A stretch of 64,000 nt of DNA from Planctomycetota bacterium (GTDB lineage Bacteria > Planctomycetota > UBA1135 > GCA-002686595): contig JAJDEU010000006.1 of the NCBI GenBank assembly GCA_029259635.1, positions 59,776-123,775 on the forward strand, read 5' to 3'. Under the pieces are notes generated by a model that was not told the DNA's origin, searched no databases, and saw only the letters and a program-made list of their open reading frames with translations. This document shows positions 33,986 to 43,125 of this stretch, piece by piece. The position numbers and the translations under genes were made by a program. Each line of letters opens with the position of its first letter. Positions within the stretch are counted from its first letter, which is position 1.

Positions 33986-36686
33986 CGCTGGTAATGCATC
34001 CCATCGGTGCGCCATTCATCTCTTCCCAATCCTCGAGGGTCATCAAGACTTCACGCGCCTTGCTGCCCTTGTGTTCCCCCACGATGCCCGCTGCGGTCAT
34101 CATGTCGATCAGTCGTGAAGCGCGCGTATAGCCCACTCCAAGTGCACGCTGCAGGAGACTCGCAGAACCGCGGCGCGATTTCAAAATCACTCGCACGGCA
34201 TCGTCCCACATTTCGTCTTGCTCGGCGCCGTCCATCGTTCCAGGTTGACGGGAACCGGTTGCGGTCTGAACCATTTCCTGGCTGAAGTTCGGCGCGGAAT
34301 CCTGCGTTACGAAGTCCACCAGCGCTTGAAGCTCGTGATCCTCCACGAGCGCGCCTTGCACGCGCTTGATCTGCGAAGATTGCGGCGGGGTGTACAACAT
34401 GTCGCCTTGCCCCAACAAATTTTCGGCGCCGCCCGCATCCAAGATCACGCGACTGTCGATCTTGCTCGCCACTTGGAAGGCAATTCGCGTCGGCAGGTTG
34501 CCCTTGATCACGCCGGTGATGACGTCGGTCGAAGGACGTTGCGTCGCAACAATCACGTGGATCCCGACCGCGCGCGACTTCTGAGCCAGGCGGGTGATCG
34601 CGTGCTCCGCTTCCTTCTTGGCGGTCATCATCAAGTCGGCCATCTCGTCGATCACGACGACGATGTAGGGCACGTGCCGCGGTGTGCGATCCTCGTGGAA
34701 CTCGTCGCCCATGCGCTCTTTCAGCTTCTCTTCGCCGAGCGCGTTATAGGTCTTGATGTTCTTCACTCCGGCCGTCTTGAAGAGGTCATAGCGCCCCTCC
34801 ATCTTCTCAACGGTCCAGTTCAGGACGTTCGTGGCCTGCTTCGCGTCGGTTACGACCGGCAACATCAGGTGCGGCACCTTCGAGTACATCATCAGCTCGA
34901 CCATCTTCGGGTCGACCAGAATCAATTGAACGTCGTGAGGCGAACGCGTGAGCAGGATGCTCGCCAAGATGGTGTTGATGCAGACCGACTTGCCCGAACC
35001 GGTGGTGCCCGCAATCAAGAGGTGCGGCATGCGCGCCAGGTCGGTCACGATCACCTCGCCCTCGGTGTCCATTCCCAAGAACATCGGGAGCGATGCGAAC
35101 TTCTTGTCGTACGCCTCCTGAGAGATCAACTGGGAGAGGCGAACCATCATGCGCTTGCCCGAGTTCGGAACCTCGACTCCGATCGTCGCCTTGCCGGGAA
35201 TCGGAGCGATGATTCGAACGCTCTTCGCGCGCAGCGCCGCACTGATCTCCGAGGACAGCGCCGTCACCTTGTTCATGCGCGTGCCCTGACTGACCTCCAA
35301 CTCGTAGAGAGTCACGGTCGGGCCGACCTTGGCGCCGACAACGGTCGCCTCGACGCGGAAGGAAGCGAGTGCGTTCTCCAACTTGCGAGCGGACTGCTCG
35401 ACCTTGCCCGCATCTTGCGTGGCCGATGCGGTCGGAGGCTCTAGCAAACTGATCGGCGGGAATTTCCACGGACCCGCAGGCGGAGTGGGCGGCTCATAGG
35501 ACATCGCCTTCTGGAGCTCTGGCTTGGGCATCTGCCGCTTTGGCGCAGGCTCCTCTTCCTCATCATCTTCGTCGGCCGCATGTCCGCGTTTGCCCTTGCG
35601 CGTCTTGCGACTCTTCGCCCGCGTGGGAGTCAGCTCCTCTTCCTCTTCTTCCTCCTCCTCATCTTCGTACTCGTATTCCTCGTCTTCCTCTTCCTCGTCT
35701 TCGTACTCATCCTCGTCGACGGGGTTGCCATCCTCATCGACGTACTCCCACTCGTCTTCGTCCTCTTCCTCTTCTTCGTCTTCGTACTCTTCTTCCTCCG
35801 CCTCTTCCTCGAACAGCGCGGCGATCTCCGCCTCTTTCTTCTTCGCGTTCTTCTTGGGCGCCGCTTTCTTCGCGGGCCTCTTCTTAGCGGCTGCCTTCCG
35901 CGGCGTAACGACGACCTCGGGCTCCGGCCCCTTCAAGAAATCCCACAAGCCGACGCACAAACCTTTGAACCATTCGGAGAGCGCAGCCGTCATGCTCTCG
36001 CCGCGCTCTTCCTGTCGCTCTTCGAACCAGTCGCGCATCGCGAGAGCTGCGTTGTAGAAGGCCATCTCCGTCGCGAGCATGAACGAGATTAGGGCCGCGA
36101 TCGAGAGCAGCAGCCACGCGCCGGGCCCGCCAAACTCTTCGACCAAGATCGATTCGCTTCCCGTCCCCGCCGGATTCGTCCCTGCGAGCTCGAGCGCTAA
36201 CCAGCCCCCGGGACCATAGGGCAACTCATTGCCCTGAAGCTCTCCGAAACCGAGCTGGAACAAGAAGGCGGTCGAAGCGAGAAAGCAAAGCGCACCGAAG
36301 ATTCGCAGGGTGGGCCACACGACTTGCTTGCGCGCAACGAGAATGCAACTCCACGCCACGCCTAAGAAGACGAGCAGGTAACCGCTCCAACCCATCGCCA
36401 TGAAGACCCAGGTGGCGAGGAAATAGCCGGCTTGACCGCCCCAGTTCCGACCTTCCGCAGCGGCGACATCCGGCGGCGCGTAGTAGCTGACCAGCGAGAT
36501 GCCAAGCCAGAGCGCGATGCCGAGGAGGAGCAGTCCCTTGATCTCTTGGAAGTGCTCCGCCGTCTCTTCCTCGACTTCACGACCGAGTACGAACCCGGCG
36601 AAGACGTCACGGATGCGCGTCACGATTCCGGGTCCCTTTGAACCCTTTCGGCCAGCCTTCTTCTTGCGACCTTTGGAGCGCGCCAT
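33978..36686 (-). CDS. ftsK: DNA translocase FtsK
   Basis: A 902-residue protein from ATG 36686. Four membrane helices lie within residues about 45-235. An acidic linker rich in Glu, Asp and Tyr follows at about 290-375. The motor has Walker A (GTTGSGKSV, near residue 560) and Walker B (VVVIDEMADLMM). A C-terminal gamma winged helix (SASLLQRALGVGYTRASRLI) starts near residue 830. FtsK pumps chromosome ends through the division site and activates XerCD recombination. The acidic linker is unusually charged compared with the usual Pro/Gln-rich linkers. A motorless relative follows immediately. Confidence 0.96.
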   Translation of the reverse strand: MARSKGRKKKAGRKGSKGPGIVTRIRDVFAGFVLGREVEEETAEHFQEIKGLLLLGIALWLGISLVSYYAPPDVAAAEGRNWGGQAGYFLATWVFMAMGWSGYLLVFLGVAWSCILVARKQVVWPTLRIFGALCFLASTAFLFQLGFGELQGNELPYGPGGWLALELAGTNPAGTGSESILVEEFGGPGAWLLLSIAALISFMLATEMAFYNAALAMRDWFEERQEERGESMTAALSEWFKGLCVGLWDFLKGPEPEVVVTPRKAAAKKRPAKKAAPKKNAKKKEAEIAALFEEEAEEEEYEDEEEEEDEDEWEYVDEDGNPVDEDEYEDEEEEDEEYEYEDEEEEEEEEELTPTRAKSRKTRKGKRGHAADEDDEEEEPAPKRQMPKPELQKAMSYEPPTPPAGPWKFPPISLLEPPTASATQDAGKVEQSARKLENALASFRVEATVVGAKVGPTVTLYELEVSQGTRMNKVTALSSEISAALRAKSVRIIAPIPGKATIGVEVPNSGKRMMVRLSQLISQEAYDKKFASLPMFLGMDTEGEVIVTDLARMPHLLIAGTTGSGKSVCINTILASILLTRSPHDVQLILVDPKMVELMMYSKVPHLMLPVVTDAKQATNVLNWTVEKMEGRYDLFKTAGVKNIKTYNALGEEKLKERMGDEFHEDRTPRHVPYIVVVIDEMADLMMTAKKEAEHAITRLAQKSRAVGIHVIVATQRPSTDVITGVIKGNLPTRIAFQVASKIDSRVILDAGGAENLLGQGDMLYTPPQSSQIKRVQGALVEDHELQALVDFVTQDSAPNFSQEMVQTATGSRQPGTMDGAEQDEMWDDAVRVILKSRRGSASLLQRALGVGYTRASRLIDMMTAAGIVGEHKGSKAREVLMTLEDWEEMNGAPMGCITSDD

Positions 36687-36755
36687 GGAGCCTCGTTCTA
36701 GCAATCTACCCAGGGTGGACGCCGAGCGGCGAGCACTCCGGCAACGAGACGAGCC

Positions 36756-37430
36756 TCAGATCTTTTCGAGCGCCACCAACGCCTTCGCTACCGCGCGCTT
36801 GGTTTTGTTCTCCAGTCGAACCGAGGAGCCATCCGTAGCAAGAATTGTCACCGTTGCGCGCTCGGAGCCGAGAACGGACTCATCATTGAGAATGATGTAG
36901 TCCGCGTTTTTACGTCTCAGTTTCCGCAGCGCACGTCGAACGCCATCTCCCGTTTCCAGAGCAAAACCGACCACGAGCCGATCTCCCTTTTGCCGGGCGA
37001 CAAGGCTGAGAATATCGGGATTCTTGACCAACTCCAAGGATGCGGTTTCCGTCTTCTGGTCCTTCTTGCGCCACTTCCCCGCCAGCTTGCGCGCGGGACG
37101 CCAATCCGCCACGGCTGCGGCCATGATCAGCGCGTCGGCATCACGGAATTCCGAGCGAACGGCTCGGAGCATTTCGCGGGCCGAGGACACATCGATTCGA
37201 CGAACTCCGGGCGGCGTCTCCAGACGAACCGGCCCCGCGATCAGCGTGACGCGATCTCCTTGAGCCACCGCAGCGCTTGCGATCGCAAAGCCCATTTTCC
37301 CGCTGGACTCGTTCGAGAGATAGCGCACCGGATCGACATACTCCCGCGTGGGCCCTGCGGTGATCAGGACGTGCCGCTTGCTGCGACGAGAACCTGTCCT
37401 TCGAGAGCCTGTCCGTGAGGTCGGGCTCAT
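36756..37430 (-). CDS. coaB: Phosphopantothenate-cysteine ligase (stand-alone CoaB)
   Basis: A 224-residue protein from ATG 37430, whose ATGA overlaps the coaC stop. Motifs are LITAGPTREYVDPVRYLSN, the SSGKMGFAIA stretch, AAAVADWRP and ELVKNPDIL. CoaB couples cysteine to 4'-phosphopantothenate using CTP. In most bacteria this domain is the C-terminal half of the fused CoaBC (Dfp). Here a stop and restart separate the two halves, with a basic Ser/Arg/Gly-rich stretch at the new N-terminus. Confidence 0.92.
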   Translation of the reverse strand: MSPTSRTGSRRTGSRRSKRHVLITAGPTREYVDPVRYLSNESSGKMGFAIASAAVAQGDRVTLIAGPVRLETPPGVRRIDVSSAREMLRAVRSEFRDADALIMAAAVADWRPARKLAGKWRKKDQKTETASLELVKNPDILSLVARQKGDRLVVGFALETGDGVRRALRKLRRKNADYIILNDESVLGSERATVTILATDGSSVRLENKTKRAVAKALVALEKI

Positions 37431-37969
37431 CCCGCGAGCCACTTCGCCACGGCGGCCAAGATCTCTTCCACCTCGGGCAGGCGGCCCTGGCCATCGACAC
37501 CGCACGCCATGTGTCCGCTCTCGGAGTCGAGCACGCGCCAGCCATCCTCCGCGAGAGAGCGAAGGTTTCGAGCAACGGCGGGATTCTCGAGCATGTTCGG
37601 GTTCATCGCCGGGCAGACCATTCGCGGCACGGCCTGCGGCACCGCGAGTACGGTGGTCGTCACTAGATCCCCGGCGAGGCCCAGCGCCAATCTCGAGATC
37701 AGGTCTGCGGTGGCCGGCGCGACGAGCACCGCGCTGGCCCAAGTAGCGAGCTCGATATGGTCCATCGAGCCGCGCCGCTCGGGTCCCATCTCGTAAACAC
37801 TGACCGCCTCGCCCGTCACCGCTTCAAAGAGCTGCGGCGAGACCAATTCTGCGGCGGTCGGCGTCAAAATACAGCGGACTCGATGCCCGGCCTGAGTCAA
37901 CTTGCTGGCCAAGTCGACGCCTTTATGGAGTGCGGCGGAGGCGCCACAGCAGAGCAGCAGTTGACTCAT
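37427..37969 (-). CDS. coaC: Phosphopantothenoylcysteine decarboxylase (stand-alone CoaC)
   Basis: A 180-residue flavoprotein from ATG 37969. Catalytic landmarks are present: His in MDHIELATWA, the PAMNPNM substrate clamp and the Cys of GHMACG. It decarboxylates phosphopantothenoylcysteine to phosphopantetheine with FMN. The ATGA overlap with coaB should keep the two products in equal amounts. It follows gmk by 48 bases; the rpoZ gene that often lies between gmk and dfp is absent here. Confidence 0.93.
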   Translation of the reverse strand: MSQLLLCCGASAALHKGVDLASKLTQAGHRVRCILTPTAAELVSPQLFEAVTGEAVSVYEMGPERRGSMDHIELATWASAVLVAPATADLISRLALGLAGDLVTTTVLAVPQAVPRMVCPAMNPNMLENPAVARNLRSLAEDGWRVLDSESGHMACGVDGQGRLPEVEEILAAVAKWLAG

Positions 37970-38017
37970 AATTTGTCGCCTTCCTTGAATCGAGTTTGCG
38001 GTCGTATCGCTCGGCAA

Positions 38018-38590
38018 TCAGTCGGCACGCCCGAGCCCGGCCAGTTCACGAACCTCGTTCACCGCGCGATCGAGATCCTCGTTCACAACGATGTGATCGT
38101 ACTTGCTTCGCTCTTCGTACTCGTCATGCGCCTTTTTTAAACGGCGCTCAATAACGTCGGGAGCATCCGTACCACGGCCGACCAATCGCTCGCGAAGAAT
38201 CTCGAAGCTCGGCGGAGCGATAAAGGTGTAGATCCCCGGGATGCCCTGCTGTTTGAGCTGGTTGGCGCCCTGCACATCGATCTCGACGAGGAACACAGAG
38301 CCCGCTGCGAGCGCGGTATCCATCGGCTCACGGAGGGTGCCGTACATATTGCCGTGCACTTCGGCGTACTCAATAAACTGACCGGATGCCGCTCGTTCGC
38401 GAAATGCGTCGGGTGTGATGAAGATGTAGTCCTGCCCGTCGACCTCGCCCTCGCGGATGGGACGCGTCGTGGCGGAGACGGAAAAAACCACGCGCTCATC
38501 CGTGAGGAGCGCCTTGCAGATCGTGCTCTTGCCGCACCCCGAGGGCCCGGAGATCACCAACATTCGGCCAGTAGTCGCTGAATCCGCCAT
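38018..38590 (-). CDS. gmk: Guanylate kinase
   Basis: A 190-residue cytoplasmic enzyme that phosphorylates GMP to GDP. The P-loop SGPSGCGKST and the GMP-binding ATTRPIREGEVDGQDY segment are intact, as is the lid region. ATG 38590 is used since the longer frame runs into the yicC stop. The yicC-gmk order is widely conserved. Confidence 0.96.
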   Translation of the reverse strand: MADSATTGRMLVISGPSGCGKSTICKALLTDERVVFSVSATTRPIREGEVDGQDYIFITPDAFRERAASGQFIEYAEVHGNMYGTLREPMDTALAAGSVFLVEIDVQGANQLKQQGIPGIYTFIAPPSFEILRERLVGRGTDAPDVIERRLKKAHDEYEERSKYDHIVVNEDLDRAVNEVRELAGLGRAD

Positions 38591-38597
38591 CGGTTGC

Positions 38598-39473
38598 CTA
38601 CTCGACGTTTTGGACCTGCTCACGCATTCGCTCCACCGCGGTTTTGCCCTCGATCACCCAGTGCGCAACTTTTGTGTCGCTGCACTTAGACCCGATCGTG
38701 TTCAACTCGCGCAGCAGTTCTTGCACGAGAAAGTCGAGCTGCTTGCCAATCGCACCACCCTTGGTGATGCGGGTATCGATCTGTTCGATGTGACTCGACA
38801 ACCGAGCGAGCTCCTCGGCGACGTCTCCGCGATCGGCGATCAGAGCCACCTCGCGAGCGAGGTCCGAATCTTTCACCTCGGCGCGGCCTTCGAGCAAGCT
38901 CTCGACGCGCTTGTGAAGGCTTGCCTGAACTTGCTTCACAACTTGCGGCATGCGCTTCTCGATCTTCACGACCAGCTTCTGCAGCGCCGCCATGTGAACT
39001 CGAAGATCTTTTTCGAGGGACACGCCTTCGCGCGCGCGCATCTCACACAATCCGTCGAGAGCTTCTTGCACCGTCACAAGCAAGAGCTTGGTCTCCTTCT
39101 GGCCATGCGTCGCGCTCGCGTCGACGGAGATCACACCGGGAAGTCCGAGCAACGACTTCAAATCCGGTCGTCCCTCCAACTTCAAATCCTTCGAGAGCTT
39201 GCTCAGGATGCGCTCGTACCTCTCTGCCGCTTCGACGTCGACCGTCGCCTTGCGACCGCCGGGGTGCGTGACACTGATCGCGCCCGTGACGGAACCGCGC
39301 TCGAGGCGCTTGCGTACCAACGCATCGATTTTTTGTTCGAGAGCGCCGAACTCGGAAGGGATCCGAACCTTGAGCTGGAGATAGCGATGGTTGACCGAAC
39401 GCAGTTCGACCTGGATCGCGAGCCCTTGGCTCTCGCCGGAGGCCGCTCCGAATCCCGTCATTGAGCGCAACAT
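38598..39473 (-). CDS. yicC: YicC-family endoribonuclease
   Basis: A 291-residue protein beginning MLRSMTGFG at ATG 39473, the invariant N-terminus of the family, with GAGGG upstream. The C-terminal DUF1732 region (QLDFLVQELLRELNTIGSK) is typical. Family members are ribonucleases that affect small RNA turnover and stationary-phase physiology. The longer upstream frame is discarded because it overlaps pyrE. Confidence 0.92.
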   Translation of the reverse strand: MLRSMTGFGAASGESQGLAIQVELRSVNHRYLQLKVRIPSEFGALEQKIDALVRKRLERGSVTGAISVTHPGGRKATVDVEAAERYERILSKLSKDLKLEGRPDLKSLLGLPGVISVDASATHGQKETKLLLVTVQEALDGLCEMRAREGVSLEKDLRVHMAALQKLVVKIEKRMPQVVKQVQASLHKRVESLLEGRAEVKDSDLAREVALIADRGDVAEELARLSSHIEQIDTRITKGGAIGKQLDFLVQELLRELNTIGSKCSDTKVAHWVIEGKTAVERMREQVQNVE

Positions 39474-39480
39474 GATGCCC

Positions 39481-40098
39481 TCAAGCCCCGGCTGACGCGC
39501 CGGGACGACTACCGGGTTTGATCGCGTGTCCGCCGGCCGCGCACAGGGGACATTCCGAAGGCTCAAAGGTTTGCGCTTCAACTTCGCAGAGCGAAAACAG
39601 GGGCAGCGCCTTGGAGAGGCCACCGCCGGGCGTTTCGAAGGGGTTGCCGCCGGAGCGATTGACGACGCTTCCAACCGCGACGACGTTTCCGCCCGCTTCT
39701 TCGAGTGCGCGAATCGCTTCTCGGGCAGAACCGCCGGTCGTCAGGGCATCCTCGACCACGAGAATCCGCTCGCCGGGTTCGAGAGAAAAACCGCGCCTCA
39801 AAACCATGCCGCCGTCTTTGCGCTCGGTGAAGAGGGAGCGAACTCCGAGCTCTTCCGCGACCGCGAAGGACCAAACCACGGCGCCCATCGCGGGACCGAC
39901 TACAACTTGGACCGGTTCGGAGAGCGCCTCGAGAGCGTTCGCCAAGCCCGCGGCGAGCTCACGCGCGTGGTGCGGATACTGAAGAACCTTCGCGCACTGA
40001 AAGTAACGGTCGCTGTGCTTGCCCGATGAGAGCTCGAAGTGCCCTTCCAAGAGCGCTTCGCTCTCGCGCAACAATTCGAGAACGCGCGCGCCTTGCAT
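39481..40098 (-). CDS. pyrE: Orotate phosphoribosyltransferase
   Basis: A 205-residue enzyme joining orotate to PRPP for UMP synthesis. The PRPP-binding motif VVEDALTTGGSA is clear, together with FELSSGKHSDRYFQ at the N-terminus. The C-terminal 30 residues contain CPLCAAGGH, a small Cys-rich tail of unknown use. It lies two bases after secG and 7 bases before yicC. Confidence 0.95.
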   Translation of the reverse strand: MQGARVLELLRESEALLEGHFELSSGKHSDRYFQCAKVLQYPHHARELAAGLANALEALSEPVQVVVGPAMGAVVWSFAVAEELGVRSLFTERKDGGMVLRRGFSLEPGERILVVEDALTTGGSAREAIRALEEAGGNVVAVGSVVNRSGGNPFETPGGGLSKALPLFSLCEVEAQTFEPSECPLCAAGGHAIKPGSRPGASAGA

Positions 40099-40100
40099 GA

Positions 40101-40451
40101 CTACTTGTCCTTCGTCGTAGAGCCCTGACCGTCACCCGCCGGAGAACCATCGCCGGTCTCCTCCGGTGCGAAGACTCCCTCCACGGGCGCGCTCGGGTTG
40201 ACCAGCAAGCTATCCGAGTCCTTCATGCGTTGGAGGACATGGATGCCGAGCGCACTGACCAAAAAGACAATCGCGGTGGCCGCTGTGAACTTTGTGATCC
40301 CCGATGCGCCGACACCGAAGGTCGCCTGCCCGTGCTCGCCGAGAGCCTGGCCGAAGCCGCCGCCCTTGCCCTCTTGAAGCAAGATGACAACGATCAAGAC
40401 GATCGCCGCGAAGACGAAGAGAATGAAGAGAAGAGTGGTTGCGATTTCCAT
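40101..40451 (-). CDS. secG: Preprotein translocase subunit SecG
   Basis: A 116-residue protein with two membrane helices (LLFILFVFAAIVLIVVILLQ and AATAIVFLVSALGIHVL) separated by the family loop GKGGGFGQALG. A hydrophilic, acidic Gly/Ser tail follows. It is an accessory part of the SecYEG export channel. The usual tpiA-secG neighbourhood is kept, with a 118-base gap that holds a short tandem repeat. Confidence 0.9.
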   Translation of the reverse strand: MEIATTLLFILFVFAAIVLIVVILLQEGKGGGFGQALGEHGQATFGVGASGITKFTAATAIVFLVSALGIHVLQRMKDSDSLLVNPSAPVEGVFAPEETGDGSPAGDGQGSTTKDK

Positions 40452-40515
40452 CGTGGCTACCTGCGGGCTTTATCTAGCTGCTGAATCGGTCGAGCACTTG
40501 CGAGGGCCGACGTCT

Positions 40516-40553
40516 GTGAATCTGTACTGCCGTGAATCTGTACTGCCGTGAAT
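40516..40553. repeat. 16-bp direct repeat in the tpiA-secG gap
   Basis: GTGAATCTGTACTGCC occurs twice head to tail (40516-40531 and 40532-40547), followed by the first six bases of a third copy. It lies between secG and the tpiA stop and could be a slippage product or a protein-binding site. No function can be assigned. Confidence 0.7.
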
Positions 40554-40569
40554 TTAAGCTGTCTGTGAT

Positions 40570-41325
40570 CTAACTATTGAATGCGACGATGGCGCCGAAG
40601 GAGTCGGCATCGAGAGCGGCGCCACCGACGAGCGCGCCGTCGACGCCCTCCACGGCCATCAGTTCGGCCACGTTGCTCGGCTTGACGCTACCACCGTATT
40701 GGATGCGGATGGTTTCCGCAGCGACATCGCCCCAGAGACCTTCCAAAACTCCGCGCAAATAGGTGTGAACCTCTCCGGCTTGTTCCGGCGTGGCGACCTG
40801 CCCGGTGCCGATCGCCCAGACGGGCTCGTAGGCGATGGTGACGCGAGAGGACAGAGCAGCGTCGATGCCCGCCAAGCCTTCGATCAGATGGCGGTGAACC
40901 ACGTTCTCGGTCTGGCCAGCTTGACGCTCGTCGAGGGTTTCGCCGGCACACAGGATCACGTCCAAGCCAGCATCGAGCGCCAGCTTCACCTTCGCGTTGA
41001 CGATCTTGTCCGTCTCGCCGTAGATCGCACGTCGCTCGGAGTGACCGAGGATCACGAAGTCGCAACCGATGTCGCTCAGCATGGTCCCGGCGACTTCCCC
41101 GGTGTACGCACCGGAGACCTGGTCGGCCATATTCTGAGCGCCCACTCGAATCGGCGAGCCCTTCAAGGCCTCGATCACCGCGGGCAAGTAGACGTAGGGC
41201 GGCGCAACAGCGACGTCGACGTCGGTGCGCTGTCCGACCATTTCGCGCAGCTTACCGACTAGGTCAAGTGCACCCGCTTGGTCGAGATTGAGTTTCCAGT
41301 TTCCGGCCAGATAGGGCTTACGCAT
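40570..41325 (-). CDS. tpiA: Triosephosphate isomerase
   Basis: A 251-residue glycolytic enzyme. Catalytic Lys in AGNWKLN, His in LGHSERR and Glu in AYEPVWAIGTG are all present, as is the phosphate-binding YGGSVKP. ATG 41325 overlaps the end of aroF by 8 bases and restores the normal N-terminus (MRKPYLAGNWK). Confidence 0.97.
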   Translation of the reverse strand: MRKPYLAGNWKLNLDQAGALDLVGKLREMVGQRTDVDVAVAPPYVYLPAVIEALKGSPIRVGAQNMADQVSGAYTGEVAGTMLSDIGCDFVILGHSERRAIYGETDKIVNAKVKLALDAGLDVILCAGETLDERQAGQTENVVHRHLIEGLAGIDAALSSRVTIAYEPVWAIGTGQVATPEQAGEVHTYLRGVLEGLWGDVAAETIRIQYGGSVKPSNVAELMAVEGVDGALVGGAALDADSFGAIVAFNS

Positions 41326-42427
41326 GGTGCTTAACTTCGAGGCTCTCGGGCCGTGTTGAGTCTCCGCGATTGGAGTCTGAATCGCTGGAGTGTTTGGAGT
41401 CCGCGCTCGCATCGCCCGAAAGACGACGCCCGTCCATCGCGAGCAAGGTTCTCACGTCTGCGGCAAGTCGCTTGAATTCGTCGATGGACAGAGCTTGGGG
41501 ACCGTCGGAGCGCGCCTCTTCAGGAGCGTTATGAACTTCGATGATCAGGCCGTCCGCACCGGCGGCAATGCCCGCGCGCGCGATCGGTGCGACCAGGTCT
41601 GCCCGCCCTGCGGCGTGAGAAGGGTCGGCGATCACCGGAAGGTGGGTGCGCTCTTTCAGGAAAGCGATGGCGCCGACGTCGAGCAGGTTGCGAGTCACGT
41701 TGTCGAAACCGCGAACTCCGCGCTCGCAAAGAATCACGTTCGGGTTACCGGCCGCCAACACGTATTCTGCGGCGAGCAAGAACTCGCGAACCGTGGAAGC
41801 CATCCCGCGCTTGAGCAGCACCGGCGTGGTGGTCCGTCCAACTTCGTCGAGGAGCGATGCGTTCGACATGTTGCGCGAGCCAATCTGGAACATGTCCACC
41901 CGCTCTCCAACGGCCTCCACGTCGCGCGGGTCGAGCACCTCGCTCACAATCGGAAGGCCGGTCTTCTCGCGTGCGGTGGCCAAGTAATCGAGCGCATCGA
42001 CACCGAGTCCGCGGAAGGAATAGGGCGAGGTGCGCGGCTTGTAGGCGCCGCCGCGCAGAATCGTCGCGCCCGCGTCGCGCACGGAGCCAGCGATAGTGAG
42101 CAGGCGATCGATATTTTCGACGGCGCACGGCCCGGCGATGAGCGAAGCCCAACCGCCGCCGAAGCGCGCTTGCCCCACCGTGACCACTGTGTCTTCGCCC
42201 TGGCTCGGGCGCGCGGTGAGCTCGCAGCTCTCCGACATTTCGATCACCTGAACGACGCAGGTGTGGTCCTCGAATTGCGACCGATCGCCCGGTCCGCCGG
42301 GCCCCTCGAGCTCGAGCAGGCTCTCCGCTCGCCCCAGGAACTTGGGCGAATACCCCAAGTCCTTGCAGAGCTTGAGGATAGAGTGTCTTTCCGAATCGGA
42401 AAGCGAAGCGCGTAGGCGTAGCAGCAT
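41318..42427 (-). CDS. aroF: 3-deoxy-7-phosphoheptulonate synthase (AroF/type I-beta)
   Basis: A 369-residue first enzyme of the shikimate pathway, joining PEP and erythrose 4-phosphate. An N-terminal regulatory ferredoxin-like domain of about 70 residues precedes the barrel. Barrel motifs are IAGPCAVEN, GGAYKPRTSPYSF and VIADPSHAAG. The last 30 residues are Ser/Asp-rich and look disordered. It is the first gene of the long minus-strand run. Confidence 0.95.
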   Translation of the reverse strand: MLLRLRASLSDSERHSILKLCKDLGYSPKFLGRAESLLELEGPGGPGDRSQFEDHTCVVQVIEMSESCELTARPSQGEDTVVTVGQARFGGGWASLIAGPCAVENIDRLLTIAGSVRDAGATILRGGAYKPRTSPYSFRGLGVDALDYLATAREKTGLPIVSEVLDPRDVEAVGERVDMFQIGSRNMSNASLLDEVGRTTTPVLLKRGMASTVREFLLAAEYVLAAGNPNVILCERGVRGFDNVTRNLLDVGAIAFLKERTHLPVIADPSHAAGRADLVAPIARAGIAAGADGLIIEVHNAPEEARSDGPQALSIDEFKRLAADVRTLLAMDGRRLSGDASADSKHSSDSDSNRGDSTRPESLEVKHHA

Positions 42428-42564
42428 GGGATAGTCGGCATTCTAGGGAAGCGCTTCCCCGGATTCGAGGCGGAGAGTATAGAAGCGGCACCCAGAGGTC
42501 GCAATTGACCTGGGTTTTTGTCTTCTTTTATCGCGACGGACTTTTAGCACTCCATCCCTCATTC

Positions 42565-43125
42565 ATGCCCCACCCACCCACGCTCGCTGCCCTCTCGGCA
42601 TTGGTGCCCTTGGGAAGCCTGCCCAGAACGGGCTGGGTCATCGCGGGTGTACCCGCTCCCGAGTCGATTGCCGCCCACTCGCATGGTGTGTGCCTCCTCG
42701 TTCTCGCCCTGGCGCCCCGGGTGAGCCCCCCGATCGATGTGGACCGGGCCGTGGCGCTCGCCGCGATCCACGATGCCCCCGAAGCTCTGCTCTCCGACCT
42801 GCCCCGCAGCGCCTCTGCTCTCTTCCCCGAGGGCGCCAAGCGTCACGCCGAGCTCGCGGCCGCCGACCAGCTCCTGCCCCCGCTCTCACCCATCGCCCTC
42901 GAGCGCTTCGAGGAGTACGTCTCGGCGGAGACTCGCGAAGCCCGCTTTTCCGGGCTCTGCGATCGGCTGCACATGGGCGTCATGCTGGTCGCTTATCTGC
43001 GAGCAGGCATCCGCGGACTCTCCGACTTCGCGGACTCGATCGCCGCTCTCGACTGTTCCGAGTTTCCTCCCTGTGGCGAGCTGCAGACGGAGATCCTGGA
43101 CGCTTGTAGGGAGCAGCGGCCGTGA
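42565..43125 (+). CDS. HD-domain hydrolase (YfbR-like 5'-nucleotidase family)
   Basis: A 186-residue protein from ATG 42565; a TTG at 42505 would add 20 unlike residues. The segment LPRTGWVIAGVPAPESIAAH matches YfbR/YGK1-type HD hydrolases. Metal ligands are His38, His69-Asp70 (AIHDAPEALLSDLP) and a later Asp in LCDRLH. Relatives dephosphorylate deoxynucleoside monophosphates. Its stop overlaps the next gene by GTGA. Confidence 0.82.
   Translation: MPHPPTLAALSALVPLGSLPRTGWVIAGVPAPESIAAHSHGVCLLVLALAPRVSPPIDVDRAVALAAIHDAPEALLSDLPRSASALFPEGAKRHAELAAADQLLPPLSPIALERFEEYVSAETREARFSGLCDRLHMGVMLVAYLRAGIRGLSDFADSIAALDCSEFPPCGELQTEILDACREQRP

Noticed and set aside
34218..35444. 408-codon plus-strand open frame
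   Set aside because: Antisense to the FtsK motor domain; composition dominated by His, Arg and Leu.
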